Origin: Patescibacteria group bacterium
GTDB lineage: Bacteria > Patescibacteria > Paceibacteria > UBA9973 > UBA2103
DNA: 37,033 nucleotides
Direction of reading: 5' to 3'
Assembly (NCBI GenBank): GCA_018968865.1
Contig: JAGWZP010000002.1
Span: forward strand, 1 to 37,033
The translations under genes were made by a program, and so were the position numbers. Below, one piece after another: positions 1 through 6,233 of this stretch; position 1 is the stretch's first letter; every line of letters begins with the position of its first letter. The notes beneath the pieces were generated by a model. The model made no database searches. It had not been told where the DNA came from and saw only the letters and a list, made by a program, of their open reading frames with translations.

Positions 1-1
1 A

Positions 2-718
2 CTTACCTTAGCATCGCCTATAGGTCAACATAAGGTAAATCTTGCGAAGTATCGGAAATCGATACGGAAGATAGCACTGTTTCTTTCAGGGCGCGGAAAG
101 GAGCTCCGTAAGGTGCTTGAGCGCGAGATGCGCGCCGCGGCGAAGGAAGAACGATTTGAGGACGCCGCGCAGGCGCGACGAGAACTCTTCGCGCTGGACC
201 ACATCCAGGACGTCTCGCTCATCAAAGACACCGATGGGTATCAAAGAGATGTCGCTACAGCGACAAGTCGTGGATACCGGATTGAGGCGTACGATACGGC
301 GCACTTGAGCGGTACGAACGCTATCGGCGTGATGACGGTTGTCATTGATGGAGTGCCGGTCAAGAAAGAGTATCGAACTTTTACTATTCGCGGTGTGAAA
401 AAGAACGACGATATCGCATCACTCAAGGAAGTGCTTTCGCGACGGCTGAATCACCCGGAATGGCCGTTCCCGCAGGCGATAGTCGTGGACGGCGGGCGCG
501 CGCAGAAGAAGGCGGCCGAAACGGTCTTGAAAGAAGCAGGGATCGCCATCTCGGTGGCATCGGTCGTAAAAGATGAGCGGCACCGCCCGCGCGAAGTCAT
601 CGGCGCGCGGGCGGCCGGTGTTTCCGAAGCGGATGCCGTCCTCGCAAACGCCGAGGCGCACCGCTTCTCGCTCGCGCGGCACCGCGCAGCCCGTTCCCGG
701 AATTTAAGGACTTCGTAA
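2..718 (+). CDS. uvrC: UvrABC excinuclease subunit C, 3' part (5' end outside window)
   Basis: The frame is open from base 2, so the gene begins before the window. UvrC makes the dual incisions of nucleotide excision repair after UvrAB damage recognition. The visible part holds a UVR (UvrB-interacting) motif, around the stretch KEERFEDAAQARREL, and then the RNase H-like 3'-incision nuclease domain with YDTAHLSGTNAIGVM, AIVVDGGRAQKKAA and EAHRFSLARHR. Most UvrC proteins continue for about 60 residues into a helix-hairpin-helix domain. Here the protein stops just after the nuclease domain, and its last codons and TAA lie inside the palindromic element at 708-749. Whether the short C-terminus is typical of this lineage or caused by the element cannot be decided here. 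ddl follows 54 nt downstream. Confidence 0.93.
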   Translation, partial: LTLASPIGQHKVNLAKYRKSIRKIALFLSGRGKELRKVLEREMRAAAKEERFEDAAQARRELFALDHIQDVSLIKDTDGYQRDVATATSRGYRIEAYDTAHLSGTNAIGVMTVVIDGVPVKKEYRTFTIRGVKKNDDIASLKEVLSRRLNHPEWPFPQAIVVDGGRAQKKAAETVLKEAGIAISVASVVKDERHRPREVIGARAAGVSEADAVLANAEAHRFSLARHRAARSRNLRTS

Positions 719-749
719 GTCCTTTCGGATATCTGGACTTACGAAGTCC
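708..749. repeat. paired palindromic element at the uvrC end
   Basis: Two 15-nt arms, GGACTTCGTAAGTCC and GGACTTACGAAGTCC, form a perfect inverted repeat around a 12-nt loop. Each arm is also nearly palindromic by itself. The uvrC stop codon (716-718) lies in the left arm, and the right arm ends 10 nt before the -10 box of ddl, so it occupies that promoter's -35 region. The elements at 9134-9176 and 20989-21031 have the same design. It could also act as a transcription stop, but it has no T-run. Confidence 0.85.
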
Positions 750-772
750 GGACATGGGCTATACTAGGGAGC

Positions 773-1735
773 ATGCAAACCATCGTCGGGGTGCTCCGGG
801 GCGGGCCGTCGCGCGAGCACGAGGTCTCGCTCAAATCCGGCGCCGCGATGCTCGCGGCGCTGCCTGAAGAGCGTTACACCGCGCGCGATATCTATATTGA
901 TAAAAAAGGCGTCTGGCACGACCGCGGCCGCCCGACGACGCCCGAGCGCATCCTGCGCCAAGTGGATGTGGTGCTCATCGGGCTCCACGGCGAATACGGA
1001 GAGGATGGGGAAGTGCAGAAGCTTCTGGAACGGTTCGGCGTCCCGTATGCCGGCGCGGATTCGTTCAGTTCATTTCTCGCGATGCATAAGCTCATGGCGA
1101 AAGCTCGCGCGAGGGAGGCCGGACTGCTCACACCGGAGTCGCACTACATCGAGCGCGCTGAAGACAGTGAGGCGGCCGCGCGCGACATCATCCGCTCGTT
1201 CCGCCAGCCGGTCGTGGTGAAGCCGGTCGGCTGGGGTTCTTCGGTCGGCGTCTCCATCGTAAGCGGGTATGTGCCGGTCTTGGCCGCCATCGAAAAGATT
1301 TTCTTCGAGGGCGCGCCGAGCGTGCTTGTGGAGGAACATATCCGCGGGAAGGAGGCGACGACCGGCGTCGTGGAGGGCCTGCGGGGTGAAATGCTCTACG
1401 CGCTCCCGTCGATCGAAATCATCCCGCCCGAAGGGGACTTCTTTTCGTATGACGCGAAGTATTCGGGTGCGACGCGCGAAGTGTGCCCCGGCAATTTCTC
1501 CCGCGTCGCCGCCGAAGAGCTCCAGCGTGCCGCGAAGGTCATGCACCGCGCTCTCGGCCTGCGCCACTATTCGCGAAGCGACTTCATCGTCTCGCCGAAG
1601 GGCGTCTATTATTTGGAGACCAATACGCTCCCGGGGCTCACGACGGAATCCTTGATGCCGAAATCCCTCGCTGCCGTCGGCGTTCCGCTCGCCGATTTCC
1701 TCGGGCATCTGGTCAATCTCGCGCTCGCACGTTAG
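773..1735 (+). CDS. ddl: D-alanine--D-alanine ligase
   Basis: ATP-grasp enzyme that joins two D-alanines for the peptidoglycan stem peptide in the cytoplasm. The 320-residue length is normal. Visible signatures are the N-terminal GGPSREHEVSLKSG, then LIGLHGEYGEDGEVQ, the ATP-binding VVKPVGWGSSVGVS, and the C-terminal YLETNTLPGLT, which carries metal-binding Glu/Asn. The start ATG lies 7 nt after a TATACT box (760-765) and has no Shine-Dalgarno site, which suggests a leaderless message. Its presence, with MltG further on, shows that the cell makes or remodels peptidoglycan. Confidence 0.96.
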   Translation: MQTIVGVLRGGPSREHEVSLKSGAAMLAALPEERYTARDIYIDKKGVWHDRGRPTTPERILRQVDVVLIGLHGEYGEDGEVQKLLERFGVPYAGADSFSSFLAMHKLMAKARAREAGLLTPESHYIERAEDSEAAARDIIRSFRQPVVVKPVGWGSSVGVSIVSGYVPVLAAIEKIFFEGAPSVLVEEHIRGKEATTGVVEGLRGEMLYALPSIEIIPPEGDFFSYDAKYSGATREVCPGNFSRVAAEELQRAAKVMHRALGLRHYSRSDFIVSPKGVYYLETNTLPGLTTESLMPKSLAAVGVPLADFLGHLVNLALAR

Positions 1736-1748
1736 AGTTCAGCATATT

Positions 1749-1821
1749 GGGCCCATAGCTCAGCTGGTAGAGCACCACATTTGCAATGTGGGGGTCAGCG
1801 GTTCGAGCCCGCTTGGGTCCA
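1749..1821 (+). tRNA. tRNA-Ala (anticodon TGC)
   Basis: Cloverleaf of 73 nt. The acceptor GGGCCCA pairs with TGGGTCC and includes the G3-U70 wobble that identifies alanine tRNAs. The D arm AGCTCAGCTGGTAGAGC is standard, the anticodon stem CCACA/TGTGG encloses loop TTTGCAA (anticodon TGC), and the T arm contains GTTCGAGCC. The 3' CCA is not encoded. The protease gene starts 23 nt after its end. Confidence 0.95.
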
Positions 1822-1844
1822 CAGATTCGGTATACTATAGGGGT

Positions 1845-2792
1845 ATGAAAAGATTATTCAACAGGATTCTGGTCATAGCAGTCATGGGCGCGCCGCTTGT
1901 GGTGCTGGTGCTTATTGCTGGGGTCGTGTACGAATTCAGGGAAATCGCGCGGCTCTCGAACTCGGTTGCGGCATTGCAGACTTCAATCACACAACTCGCG
2001 AACTCCGCAAACCTGGCCGCGTCGAGCACCGCGGCGAACATCGCCGAGCTCGCGCGGCGCAGCCAGGTCGCGGAGAAGTCGCAGAGCCAATTGTTCGAAG
2101 ACGCGGTGGCAAAAGTCTCGCCCGCCGTGGTGTCCATCGTGGAGAGCCAGGTCGTACCTCAGCTCCAGGTGACCTACGAGAATCCGTTCGGCAATGATCC
2201 GTTCTTCCAGGGGTTCGGCATGCAGGTGCCGGTGTACCAACAGGTCGGCACCACGACCCAGCAAGTGTCCGCGGGCACGGGCTTCCTTGTGCGGAGCAGC
2301 GGCTACATCATCACCAATAAGCACGTCGTGCCGGATGCGAACGCGACCTACACCGTTCTGCTCGCGAACGGCAAGCAGAAAACGGGAACCGTCATCTGGC
2401 GCTCGTCTTCTGAAGACCTTGCCGTCGTAAAAATTACCGGAGGCGGGTATCCGGTCGTTCCGCTCGGCGACTCCTCGTCGCTCCAGCTCGCGCAATCGGT
2501 CTTCGCGATAGGGAATGCGCTCGGGCAGTACAGCAATTCGGTATCGGTCGGCGTCATCTCGGGGCTCAATCGGACCATTACCGCCAGCAATGACCAAGGC
2601 GGGGTCGAGACGCTGGGCGGTGTCATCCAGACCGACGCCGCCATCAATCCGGGGAATTCAGGGGGCCCCCTGGTCAACCTCTCGGGCGAGGCGATCGGCG
2701 TGAACGTCGCGATGGTGCAGGGCTCGCAGAACATCGGCTTCTCACTCCCGATAAAGGAAGTGGCCCGCGCGCTCGCGAATCTGGGAATTTAA
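1845..2792 (+). CDS. membrane-anchored HtrA/DegP-like trypsin-fold serine protease
   Basis: Predicted quality-control protease acting outside the membrane, 315 residues. An N-terminal membrane anchor (about residues 7-29) is followed by a linker likely to form coiled coil (about 33-85) and a trypsin-like domain. The triad is visible: His160 in TNKHVV, Asp191 in EDLAVVKI and Ser272 in NPGNSGGPL. The chain ends right after the protease core (IGFSLPIKEVARAL), so there is no PDZ domain, unlike typical DegP or HtrA. The start at 1845 is preferred over one at 1788 because 1788 would lie inside the tRNA and TATACT at 1831-1836 is 8 nt upstream of 1845. It appears to be transcribed alone. Confidence 0.92.
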   Translation: MKRLFNRILVIAVMGAPLVVLVLIAGVVYEFREIARLSNSVAALQTSITQLANSANLAASSTAANIAELARRSQVAEKSQSQLFEDAVAKVSPAVVSIVESQVVPQLQVTYENPFGNDPFFQGFGMQVPVYQQVGTTTQQVSAGTGFLVRSSGYIITNKHVVPDANATYTVLLANGKQKTGTVIWRSSSEDLAVVKITGGGYPVVPLGDSSSLQLAQSVFAIGNALGQYSNSVSVGVISGLNRTITASNDQGGVETLGGVIQTDAAINPGNSGGPLVNLSGEAIGVNVAMVQGSQNIGFSLPIKEVARALANLGI

Positions 2793-2796
2793 CTTG

Positions 2797-2867
2797 TCGG
2801 GCCGCCGGGAATTGAACCCGGTCTACACGCACCCGAAGCGTGCGTACTACCGGCATACTCCGGCCCG
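2797..2867 (-). tRNA. tRNA-Pro (anticodon CGG)
   Basis: Cloverleaf of 71 nt on the minus strand. Acceptor CGGGCCG/CGGCCCG has the C1-G72 pair typical of bacterial proline tRNAs. D stem GTAT/GTAC, anticodon stem CACGC/GCGTG with loop TTCGGGT (CGG), a 4-nt variable region, and T arm CCGGG-TTCAATT-CCCGG. CCA is not encoded. It is the last of three minus-strand tRNA genes and lies one base from tRNA-Val. Confidence 0.92.
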
Positions 2868-2868
2868 G

Positions 2869-2942
2869 TGCGCTCCGCAGGGATCGAACCTGCGACCTTA
2901 CGCGTGTGAAGCGTACGCTCTAACCAACTGAGCTAGGAGCGC
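2869..2942 (-). tRNA. tRNA-Val (anticodon CAC)
   Basis: Cloverleaf of 74 nt: acceptor GCGCTCC/GGAGCGC, D arm AGCTCAGTTGGTTAGAGC, anticodon stem TACGC/GCGTA with loop TTCACAC (CAC), T arm GCAGG-TTCGATC-CCTGC. CCA is not encoded. It is the middle member of the minus-strand Pro-Val-Pro set, probably processed from a common transcript. Confidence 0.94.
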
Positions 2943-2961
2943 GCAAGAGCACAATACCACA

Positions 2962-3032
2962 TCGGGCTATCGGGAATCGAACCCGATCTACATGCACCCC
3001 ATGCATGCGTACTACCGGTATACTATAGCCCG
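2962..3032 (-). tRNA. tRNA-Pro (anticodon GGG)
   Basis: Cloverleaf of 71 nt: acceptor CGGGCTA/TAGCCCG, D stem GTAT/GTAC, anticodon stem CATGC/GCATG with loop ATGGGGT (GGG), T arm ATCGGG-TTCGATT-CCCGAT region. CCA is not encoded. It is the first gene of the minus-strand set and is directly preceded on that strand by a hairpin module at 3033-3112 related to those in front of the two plus-strand tRNA-Ala genes. Confidence 0.93.
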
Positions 3033-3112
3033 TCGCGAAGGAAGAATAGCACGATTCTTATTGTGATTATTCTTTCCGTAGCGACGTGGATACAAGCTTC
3101 GCTTATAGTCCG
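3033..3112 (-). repeat. tRNA-leader hairpin module C (upstream of tRNA-Pro GGG)
   Basis: Read on the minus strand, this 80-nt stretch ends directly at the 5' end of tRNA-Pro(GGG). Its second half (CGGAAAGAATAATCACAATA, then a partner ending CTATTCTTCC) closely matches module B at 3328-3404. It folds as GGA-[AGAATA stem]-TCC. The first half begins GGACTATAAGC, recalling the GGGCCTATA start of modules A and B. Its function is unknown. It leaves no room for a separate tRNA promoter, so it should be co-transcribed with the tRNA. Confidence 0.6.
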
Positions 3113-3118
3113 CCGTGT

Positions 3119-3146
3119 TCGCACTATAACGCATTCATGCTAAAAT
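3119..3146. promoter_or_regulatory. probable divergent tRNA promoters
   Basis: A minus-strand -10 box TATAGT (complement of 3123-3128) and a plus-strand -10 box TAAAAT (3141-3146) lie back to back, 12 nt apart. Each sits about 11 nt before the first base of a leader module (C on minus, A on plus). The -35 boxes are weak. This would fire both tRNA clusters from one short region. Confidence 0.5.
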
Positions 3147-3157
3147 CGCCTCTGTTC

Positions 3158-3231
3158 GGGCCTATATGTAAGCATATAGTTCCTCGTTCGGAGCCAAAAG
3201 AAATGCTAGCATTTCTTTTGTTCCTCACTTC
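3158..3231 (+). repeat. tRNA-leader hairpin module A (upstream of tRNA-Ala CGC)
   Basis: A 74-nt block between a likely promoter and tRNA-Ala(CGC). It begins GGGCC, then a 7-bp hairpin CTATATG-TAAG-CATATAG, then CTCGTTCGGAG (small hairpin), then a perfect 24-nt palindrome at 3196-3219, and ends TTCCTCACTTC. Modules B and C share the ends and the order of parts but have different central stems, so the structure rather than the sequence is kept. Its role is unknown. Confidence 0.65.
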
Positions 3232-3302
3232 GGGCCTATAGTAAAGTGGTATTACGCGTCATTCGCATTGACGAGGCGGGAGTCCGATTCTCCCTAGGTC
3301 CA
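3232..3302 (+). tRNA. tRNA-Ala (anticodon CGC)
   Basis: Cloverleaf of 71 nt: acceptor GGGCCTA/TAGGTCC with the G3-U70 alanine identity pair, D stem GTAA/TTAC, anticodon stem CGTCA/TGACG with loop TTCGCAT (CGC), T stem GGGAG/CTCCC. The T loop reads TCCGATT, so position 55 is C instead of the nearly universal U (pseudouridine). CCA is not encoded. It still looks functional because all stems pair. Confidence 0.88.
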
Positions 3303-3327
3303 CCGTGCGTTGAAGAAGAAAGATACT

Positions 3328-3404
3328 GGGCCTATATGTAGGCATATATGCCCTTCGTTCGGAGAGAATAATCACAAGAAGCTTGTGTTATTCTTCCTCA
3401 CTAC
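3328..3404 (+). repeat. tRNA-leader hairpin module B (upstream of tRNA-Ala GGC)
   Basis: A 77-nt block ending at the first base of tRNA-Ala(GGC). It begins GGGCCTATATGTAGGCATATA (hairpin), continues with CTTCGTTCGGAG, then a long stem AGAATAA-T-CACAAG / CTTGTG-TTATTCT (3365-3394, one bulged T), and closes with TTCCTCACTAC. The outer parts match module A and the stem matches module C. No clear promoter lies within it, so it is probably an intergenic spacer of the Ala-Ala transcript. Confidence 0.65.
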
Positions 3405-3475
3405 GGGCCTATGGTGAAGCGGTATCACGCGTCCATGGCATGGACGAAGTCGGGGTTCGACTCCCCGTAGGTCCA
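3405..3475 (+). tRNA. tRNA-Ala (anticodon GGC)
   Basis: Cloverleaf of 71 nt: acceptor GGGCCTA/TAGGTCC with G3-U70, D stem GTGA/TCAC, anticodon stem CGTCC/GGACG with loop ATGGCAT (GGC), T arm CGGGG-TTCGACT-CCCCG. CCA is not encoded. With the TGC and CGC genes, the window holds three alanine isoacceptors. Confidence 0.94.
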
Positions 3476-3476
3476 C

Positions 3477-3514
3477 AAAATCAAAAACTCGCCGTGAGGC
3501 GAGTTTTTGATTTT
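3477..3514. terminator. bidirectional intrinsic terminator
   Basis: Perfect 17-bp stem AAAATCAAAAACTCGCC / GGCGAGTTTTTGATTTT with loop GTGA, between tRNA-Ala(GGC) and the convergent SWIB gene. A-rich and T-rich sides let it work in both directions. Confidence 0.92.
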
Positions 3515-3525
3515 GCGCGCCAAGA

Positions 3526-3777
3526 TTAGCTCAAATGCGCCGAAACGAGCTTCGTCATCTCGAACATCGAGACCTCGCCCTTGCCGCCGAAGACCGGCTT
3601 CAGCTTGTCATCCGCGAGGATGTTTCGCTTATTCTTCGGATTCTGGAGATTATGCTTCTTGATGTACACCCAAAGCTGTTTGACCACTTCGGTTCTCGGC
3701 ATCGGGCCTTTTCCGACAACCGCCTCCAATTCAGGAGAGAGGTTAAGCGGTTTTGAGAGCGCTGAATTTATTGCCAT
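3526..3777 (-). CDS. SWIB/MDM2 domain protein
   Basis: Small 83-residue protein consisting almost entirely of a SWIB domain: LSPELEAVVGKGPMPRTEVV, then KQLWVYIKKHNLQNPKNKRN, and KLKPVFGGKGEVSMFEMTKL. SWIB domains occur in eukaryotic chromatin remodelers, chlamydial proteins and many CPR bacteria. In bacteria the role is uncertain; DNA or chromatin-like binding is inferred. It is a single gene facing the tRNA cluster. A TATACT box about 35-40 nt upstream on the minus strand (near 3815-3820) suggests a leader. Confidence 0.9.
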   Translation of the reverse strand: MAINSALSKPLNLSPELEAVVGKGPMPRTEVVKQLWVYIKKHNLQNPKNKRNILADDKLKPVFGGKGEVSMFEMTKLVSAHLS

Positions 3778-3881
3778 AATGAATATTACTTGTATTAAGA
3801 CTAACTCCTCATAGTATATAGCATAAAACGGCTGTCCCTCCCCGGGGCTTGCACAATGGGGAGAAGGCGTATACTAGAGGC

Positions 3882-4307
3882 ATGTCTTTTGAGGGCAACG
3901 GCGACGGCGGCGCAAGCGTCCCACCGCACCACGACATACCTCATTACCACGGCGATGAAGTGCGGGTGCTTTTCGTCGTCAGCGCCATCGTGCTCATCGT
4001 CGCGCAGTCCACCGGCGCCGAACTCCCGCTCTCCACGACTGGCGCGGTCGTCAGCGCGGTGCTTCTTGTCGTTACCGCCGGCATCACGAACCCGGCGCAG
4101 GGCTGGATACACTGGCTGAACGCATTCATCGCGGTGTACGGAACGCTTCTGTTCGGCATGAGCGCCGTTAACCACTACCGCGCAGGCATCAGCTTCTTTG
4201 ATGCTTCATTCTCCTATATTGAAACACTCGCGCTCCTTTCGCTCATCGCGCTCTACTTCACCACGCGAACTATCCGCGGGTTCCACCTGAAGCCGAATCA
4301 TCGTTAG
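3882..4307 (+). CDS. small multi-pass membrane protein, unknown
   Basis: 141 residues. A His/Gly-rich N-terminal tail (HHDIPHYHGDE) precedes about four membrane spans (near residues 28-47, 51-70, 74-97 and 109-127) and a basic C-terminus. I do not recognise the family. ATG 3882 is chosen because TATACT at 3870-3875 ends 6 nt before it; a longer TTG start at 3849 would lie upstream of that -10 box. The histidine tail might bind metal, but this is only a guess. It is followed 16 nt later by another small gene with its own -10 box. Confidence 0.75.
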   Translation: MSFEGNGDGGASVPPHHDIPHYHGDEVRVLFVVSAIVLIVAQSTGAELPLSTTGAVVSAVLLVVTAGITNPAQGWIHWLNAFIAVYGTLLFGMSAVNHYRAGISFFDASFSYIETLALLSLIALYFTTRTIRGFHLKPNHR

Positions 4308-4323
4308 TGGTATACTTGTTCGC

Positions 4324-4557
4324 ATGTCGGTCCAGAGTTTTCTGCTCAATCAGTACGCGAAATGGAAGCTGAAGGACGTGCCGCCGGCGCAGCGCGAGCA
4401 GATGACCGCGCTTGTGACCAAGGACACTCAGCTTTTCAAAAAAATTGGCGAGGAGATAGAGCGGCGGAAGAAGGGGGGCGAGAGCGAGATGAAGGCGGCG
4501 ATGGAAGTGATGAAAAAATATCGTACCGAGCTCTCCGTGCTCATGCAACAGAAATGA
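4324..4557 (+). CDS. small charged helical protein, unknown
   Basis: 77 residues, rich in Lys, Glu and Gln, predicted helical (AKWKLKDVPPAQREQMTALV, then EEIERRKKGGESEMKAAMEV). There is no signal peptide or membrane span and I do not recognise the family. The start follows TATACT (4311-4316) by 7 nt, so it is probably leaderless. The stop overlaps the next start (ATGA), so it is translationally coupled to the membrane protein behind it and may be its cytoplasmic partner. Confidence 0.75.
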   Translation: MSVQSFLLNQYAKWKLKDVPPAQREQMTALVTKDTQLFKKIGEEIERRKKGGESEMKAAMEVMKKYRTELSVLMQQK

Positions 4558-5066
4558 CTACGACGACCGCTTTTATTGTTCTCTTCATCTTCTGTCAGGC
4601 GCTCGGCGCGTTCGTCGGCGCGGCATCGGCAGTCTGGGGCGAGATCGCCTACATCCGCGCCCTGCGGGACGGGAAGATAGACGCCGCCGAGCGCGCGCAT
4701 CTGCGCAGTATCGCGAGCGGATTGCGCTTTGGCATGGTACTCCTCCTGCTCTCTTCGTTCGGCTTGGTCACGGTCGCGTATGTACTGCACGTGGCAGAGC
4801 AGCCGGCGCTTTCCGCGAGCTACTGGATTCTTATCGCGCTCGCGCTCCTTGTCACCTTCGTTTCCTGGGCACTCTCGCGCGGGCGCATTTCCTTCGCGCT
4901 CGGAAGCGCCGCCGCCTTCACCGGCTGGTGGTTCCTTGTCTTCCTCACGCTCGGAGAGATACCACCGCTCTCTTTCGGCGCCGCCGTCGCATTTTTCGTC
5001 GTCGCGACCGGCATGTTCTATGCACTGCTCCAATACGCGCGCATGCTCGCCTTGCACAAAAGTTGA
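4554..5066 (+). CDS. five-span membrane protein, unknown
   Basis: 170 residues with about five hydrophobic spans (near 3-30, 57-78, 85-105, 112-132 and 138-160). A charged loop between spans 1 and 2 (YIRALRDGKIDAAERAHLRS) probably lies in the cytoplasm. The start codon overlaps the stop of the preceding 77-residue gene (ATGA), which fixes the start at 4554. The family is not recognised. A longer in-frame reading from 4362 only shadows the preceding gene. Confidence 0.75.
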   Translation: MTTTTAFIVLFIFCQALGAFVGAASAVWGEIAYIRALRDGKIDAAERAHLRSIASGLRFGMVLLLLSSFGLVTVAYVLHVAEQPALSASYWILIALALLVTFVSWALSRGRISFALGSAAAFTGWWFLVFLTLGEIPPLSFGAAVAFFVVATGMFYALLQYARMLALHKS

Positions 5067-5086
5067 TTGAGCCTTAGGGTGCGTAT

Positions 5087-6184
5087 ATGTTGAAAATAGG
5101 AATTGTTGGATTGCCGAACGTCGGTAAGTCCACGCTGTTTAATGCGCTCACGAAGGCGTCGGTGCCGGCGGAGAATTATCCGTTCTGCACCATCGACCCG
5201 TCGGTCGGCGTGGTCGGCGTGCCCGATGCACGGCTCGGCGCGCTTGCGGAGTTTTCTCAAAGCGAAAAGGTCATTCCGGCGGCGATAGAATTCGTGGATA
5301 TCGCGGGGCTTGTGAAGGGCGCCGCGGAGGGCGAAGGGCTGGGCAATCAGTTCCTCGCGAATATCCGCGAGACGGATGCCATTCTCCAAGTGGTCAGATT
5401 TTTCGACGATACGAATATCGTGCATGTGGACAATGTCGTGGAGCCGTATAAGGACATTGAGATCATCAATATGGAGCTGGTGCTCGCCGACGGGGAGCAG
5501 GTGCGCAAAAGGCGCGACAAGATCGTCGGCGATATTAAAGCAGGCCGTAAAGAATTCGTCGCCGAGGACACCGCGCTCGCGAAGCTGATGCAGGCCTTCA
5601 CGGCGGGGAAGCTCGCACTCCACGCCGGTCTTACCGATGATGAAAAGAAACTCGTCGCGCACTTGAATCTTCTCACGATGAAGCCGATCCTGTATGCGTT
5701 GAATCGGAAGAGCGGCGGGCACAATTTGGATGAGCTTGCGGGCGGCCGCGCCGAGCGCGCGTATGAGCTTATTAAGACGCTCGGCGGGCAGTACGTCTTC
5801 CTGGATGCCGTGACCGAACGCGAGCTCAATGACGTTGCCGATGACGACCGCGACAATTTCCGCCGCGAACTCGGCGTCTCCGAGGACGGCCTCACCGGTC
5901 TCATTCGCGGCGCATACGAGACGCTCGGCCTCATTTCATTCTTCACCACCGGTACCGACGAAACGCGCGCGTGGACGATTCCGCGCGGGAGCACGGCGCC
6001 CAGCGCGGGCGCCGCCATCCACAACGACTTCCTGACGAAGTTCATCCGCGCCGAAGTGATTTATTGGGAAGATCTGCTCAAAGCCGGCTCCTACGCCGCC
6101 GCTCGCGAGAAGGGCCAAGTGCGCACCGAAGGGAAGGACTACGTCGTCCGTGACGGCGACGTGATGGTGTTCCTGCACGGCTAA
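5087..6184 (+). CDS. ychF: ribosome-binding P-loop ATPase YchF (Obg family)
   Basis: 365 residues, normal length. G1 is GLPNVGKSTLFNAL near the N-terminus, followed by the typical NYPFCTIDPSVGVV and the G3 region DIAGLVKGAAEGEGLGNQFL. A coiled-coil insert (about 120-200) and a C-terminal TGS domain (LISFFTTG...KDYVVRDGDVMVFLHG) complete the family architecture. YchF prefers ATP, binds ribosomes and is linked to stress and redox responses. A weak -10-like TAGGGT lies 6 nt before the ATG. A terminator follows directly. Confidence 0.96.
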   Translation: MLKIGIVGLPNVGKSTLFNALTKASVPAENYPFCTIDPSVGVVGVPDARLGALAEFSQSEKVIPAAIEFVDIAGLVKGAAEGEGLGNQFLANIRETDAILQVVRFFDDTNIVHVDNVVEPYKDIEIINMELVLADGEQVRKRRDKIVGDIKAGRKEFVAEDTALAKLMQAFTAGKLALHAGLTDDEKKLVAHLNLLTMKPILYALNRKSGGHNLDELAGGRAERAYELIKTLGGQYVFLDAVTERELNDVADDDRDNFRRELGVSEDGLTGLIRGAYETLGLISFFTTGTDETRAWTIPRGSTAPSAGAAIHNDFLTKFIRAEVIYWEDLLKAGSYAAAREKGQVRTEGKDYVVRDGDVMVFLHG

Positions 6185-6186
6185 TG

Positions 6187-6213
6187 AAAGGACCCCTGCA
6201 TGGGGTCTTTAAT
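6187..6213 (+). terminator. intrinsic terminator after ychF
   Basis: Stem GACCCC/GGGGTC (6191-6196 with 6202-6207), extended by AAAG/CTTT, followed by the T-rich CTTTAATTTA. It is immediately followed by the TATAAT box of the next gene. Confidence 0.8.
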
Positions 6214-6219
6214 TTATGG

Positions 6220-6225
6220 TATAAT
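6220..6225 (+). promoter_or_regulatory. -10 box of the DUF5671-like gene
   Basis: TGGTATAAT, an extended -10 with a perfect TATAAT hexamer, ends 8 nt before the ATG at 6234. The spacing implies that transcription starts at or within a base or two of the start codon. Confidence 0.75.
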
Positions 6226-6233
6226 GCGGCCCT

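Noticed and set aside
3158..3404. modules A and B as degenerate tRNA genes
   Set aside because: They are of tRNA length and start like the tRNA-Ala genes, but no acceptor, anticodon or T-arm pairing can be formed; serial hairpins describe them better.
3150..3480. T-box riboswitch in front of the tRNA/leu genes
   Set aside because: No T-box consensus (TGGNACCGCG-like) is present and the modules precede tRNAs, not aminoacylation genes.
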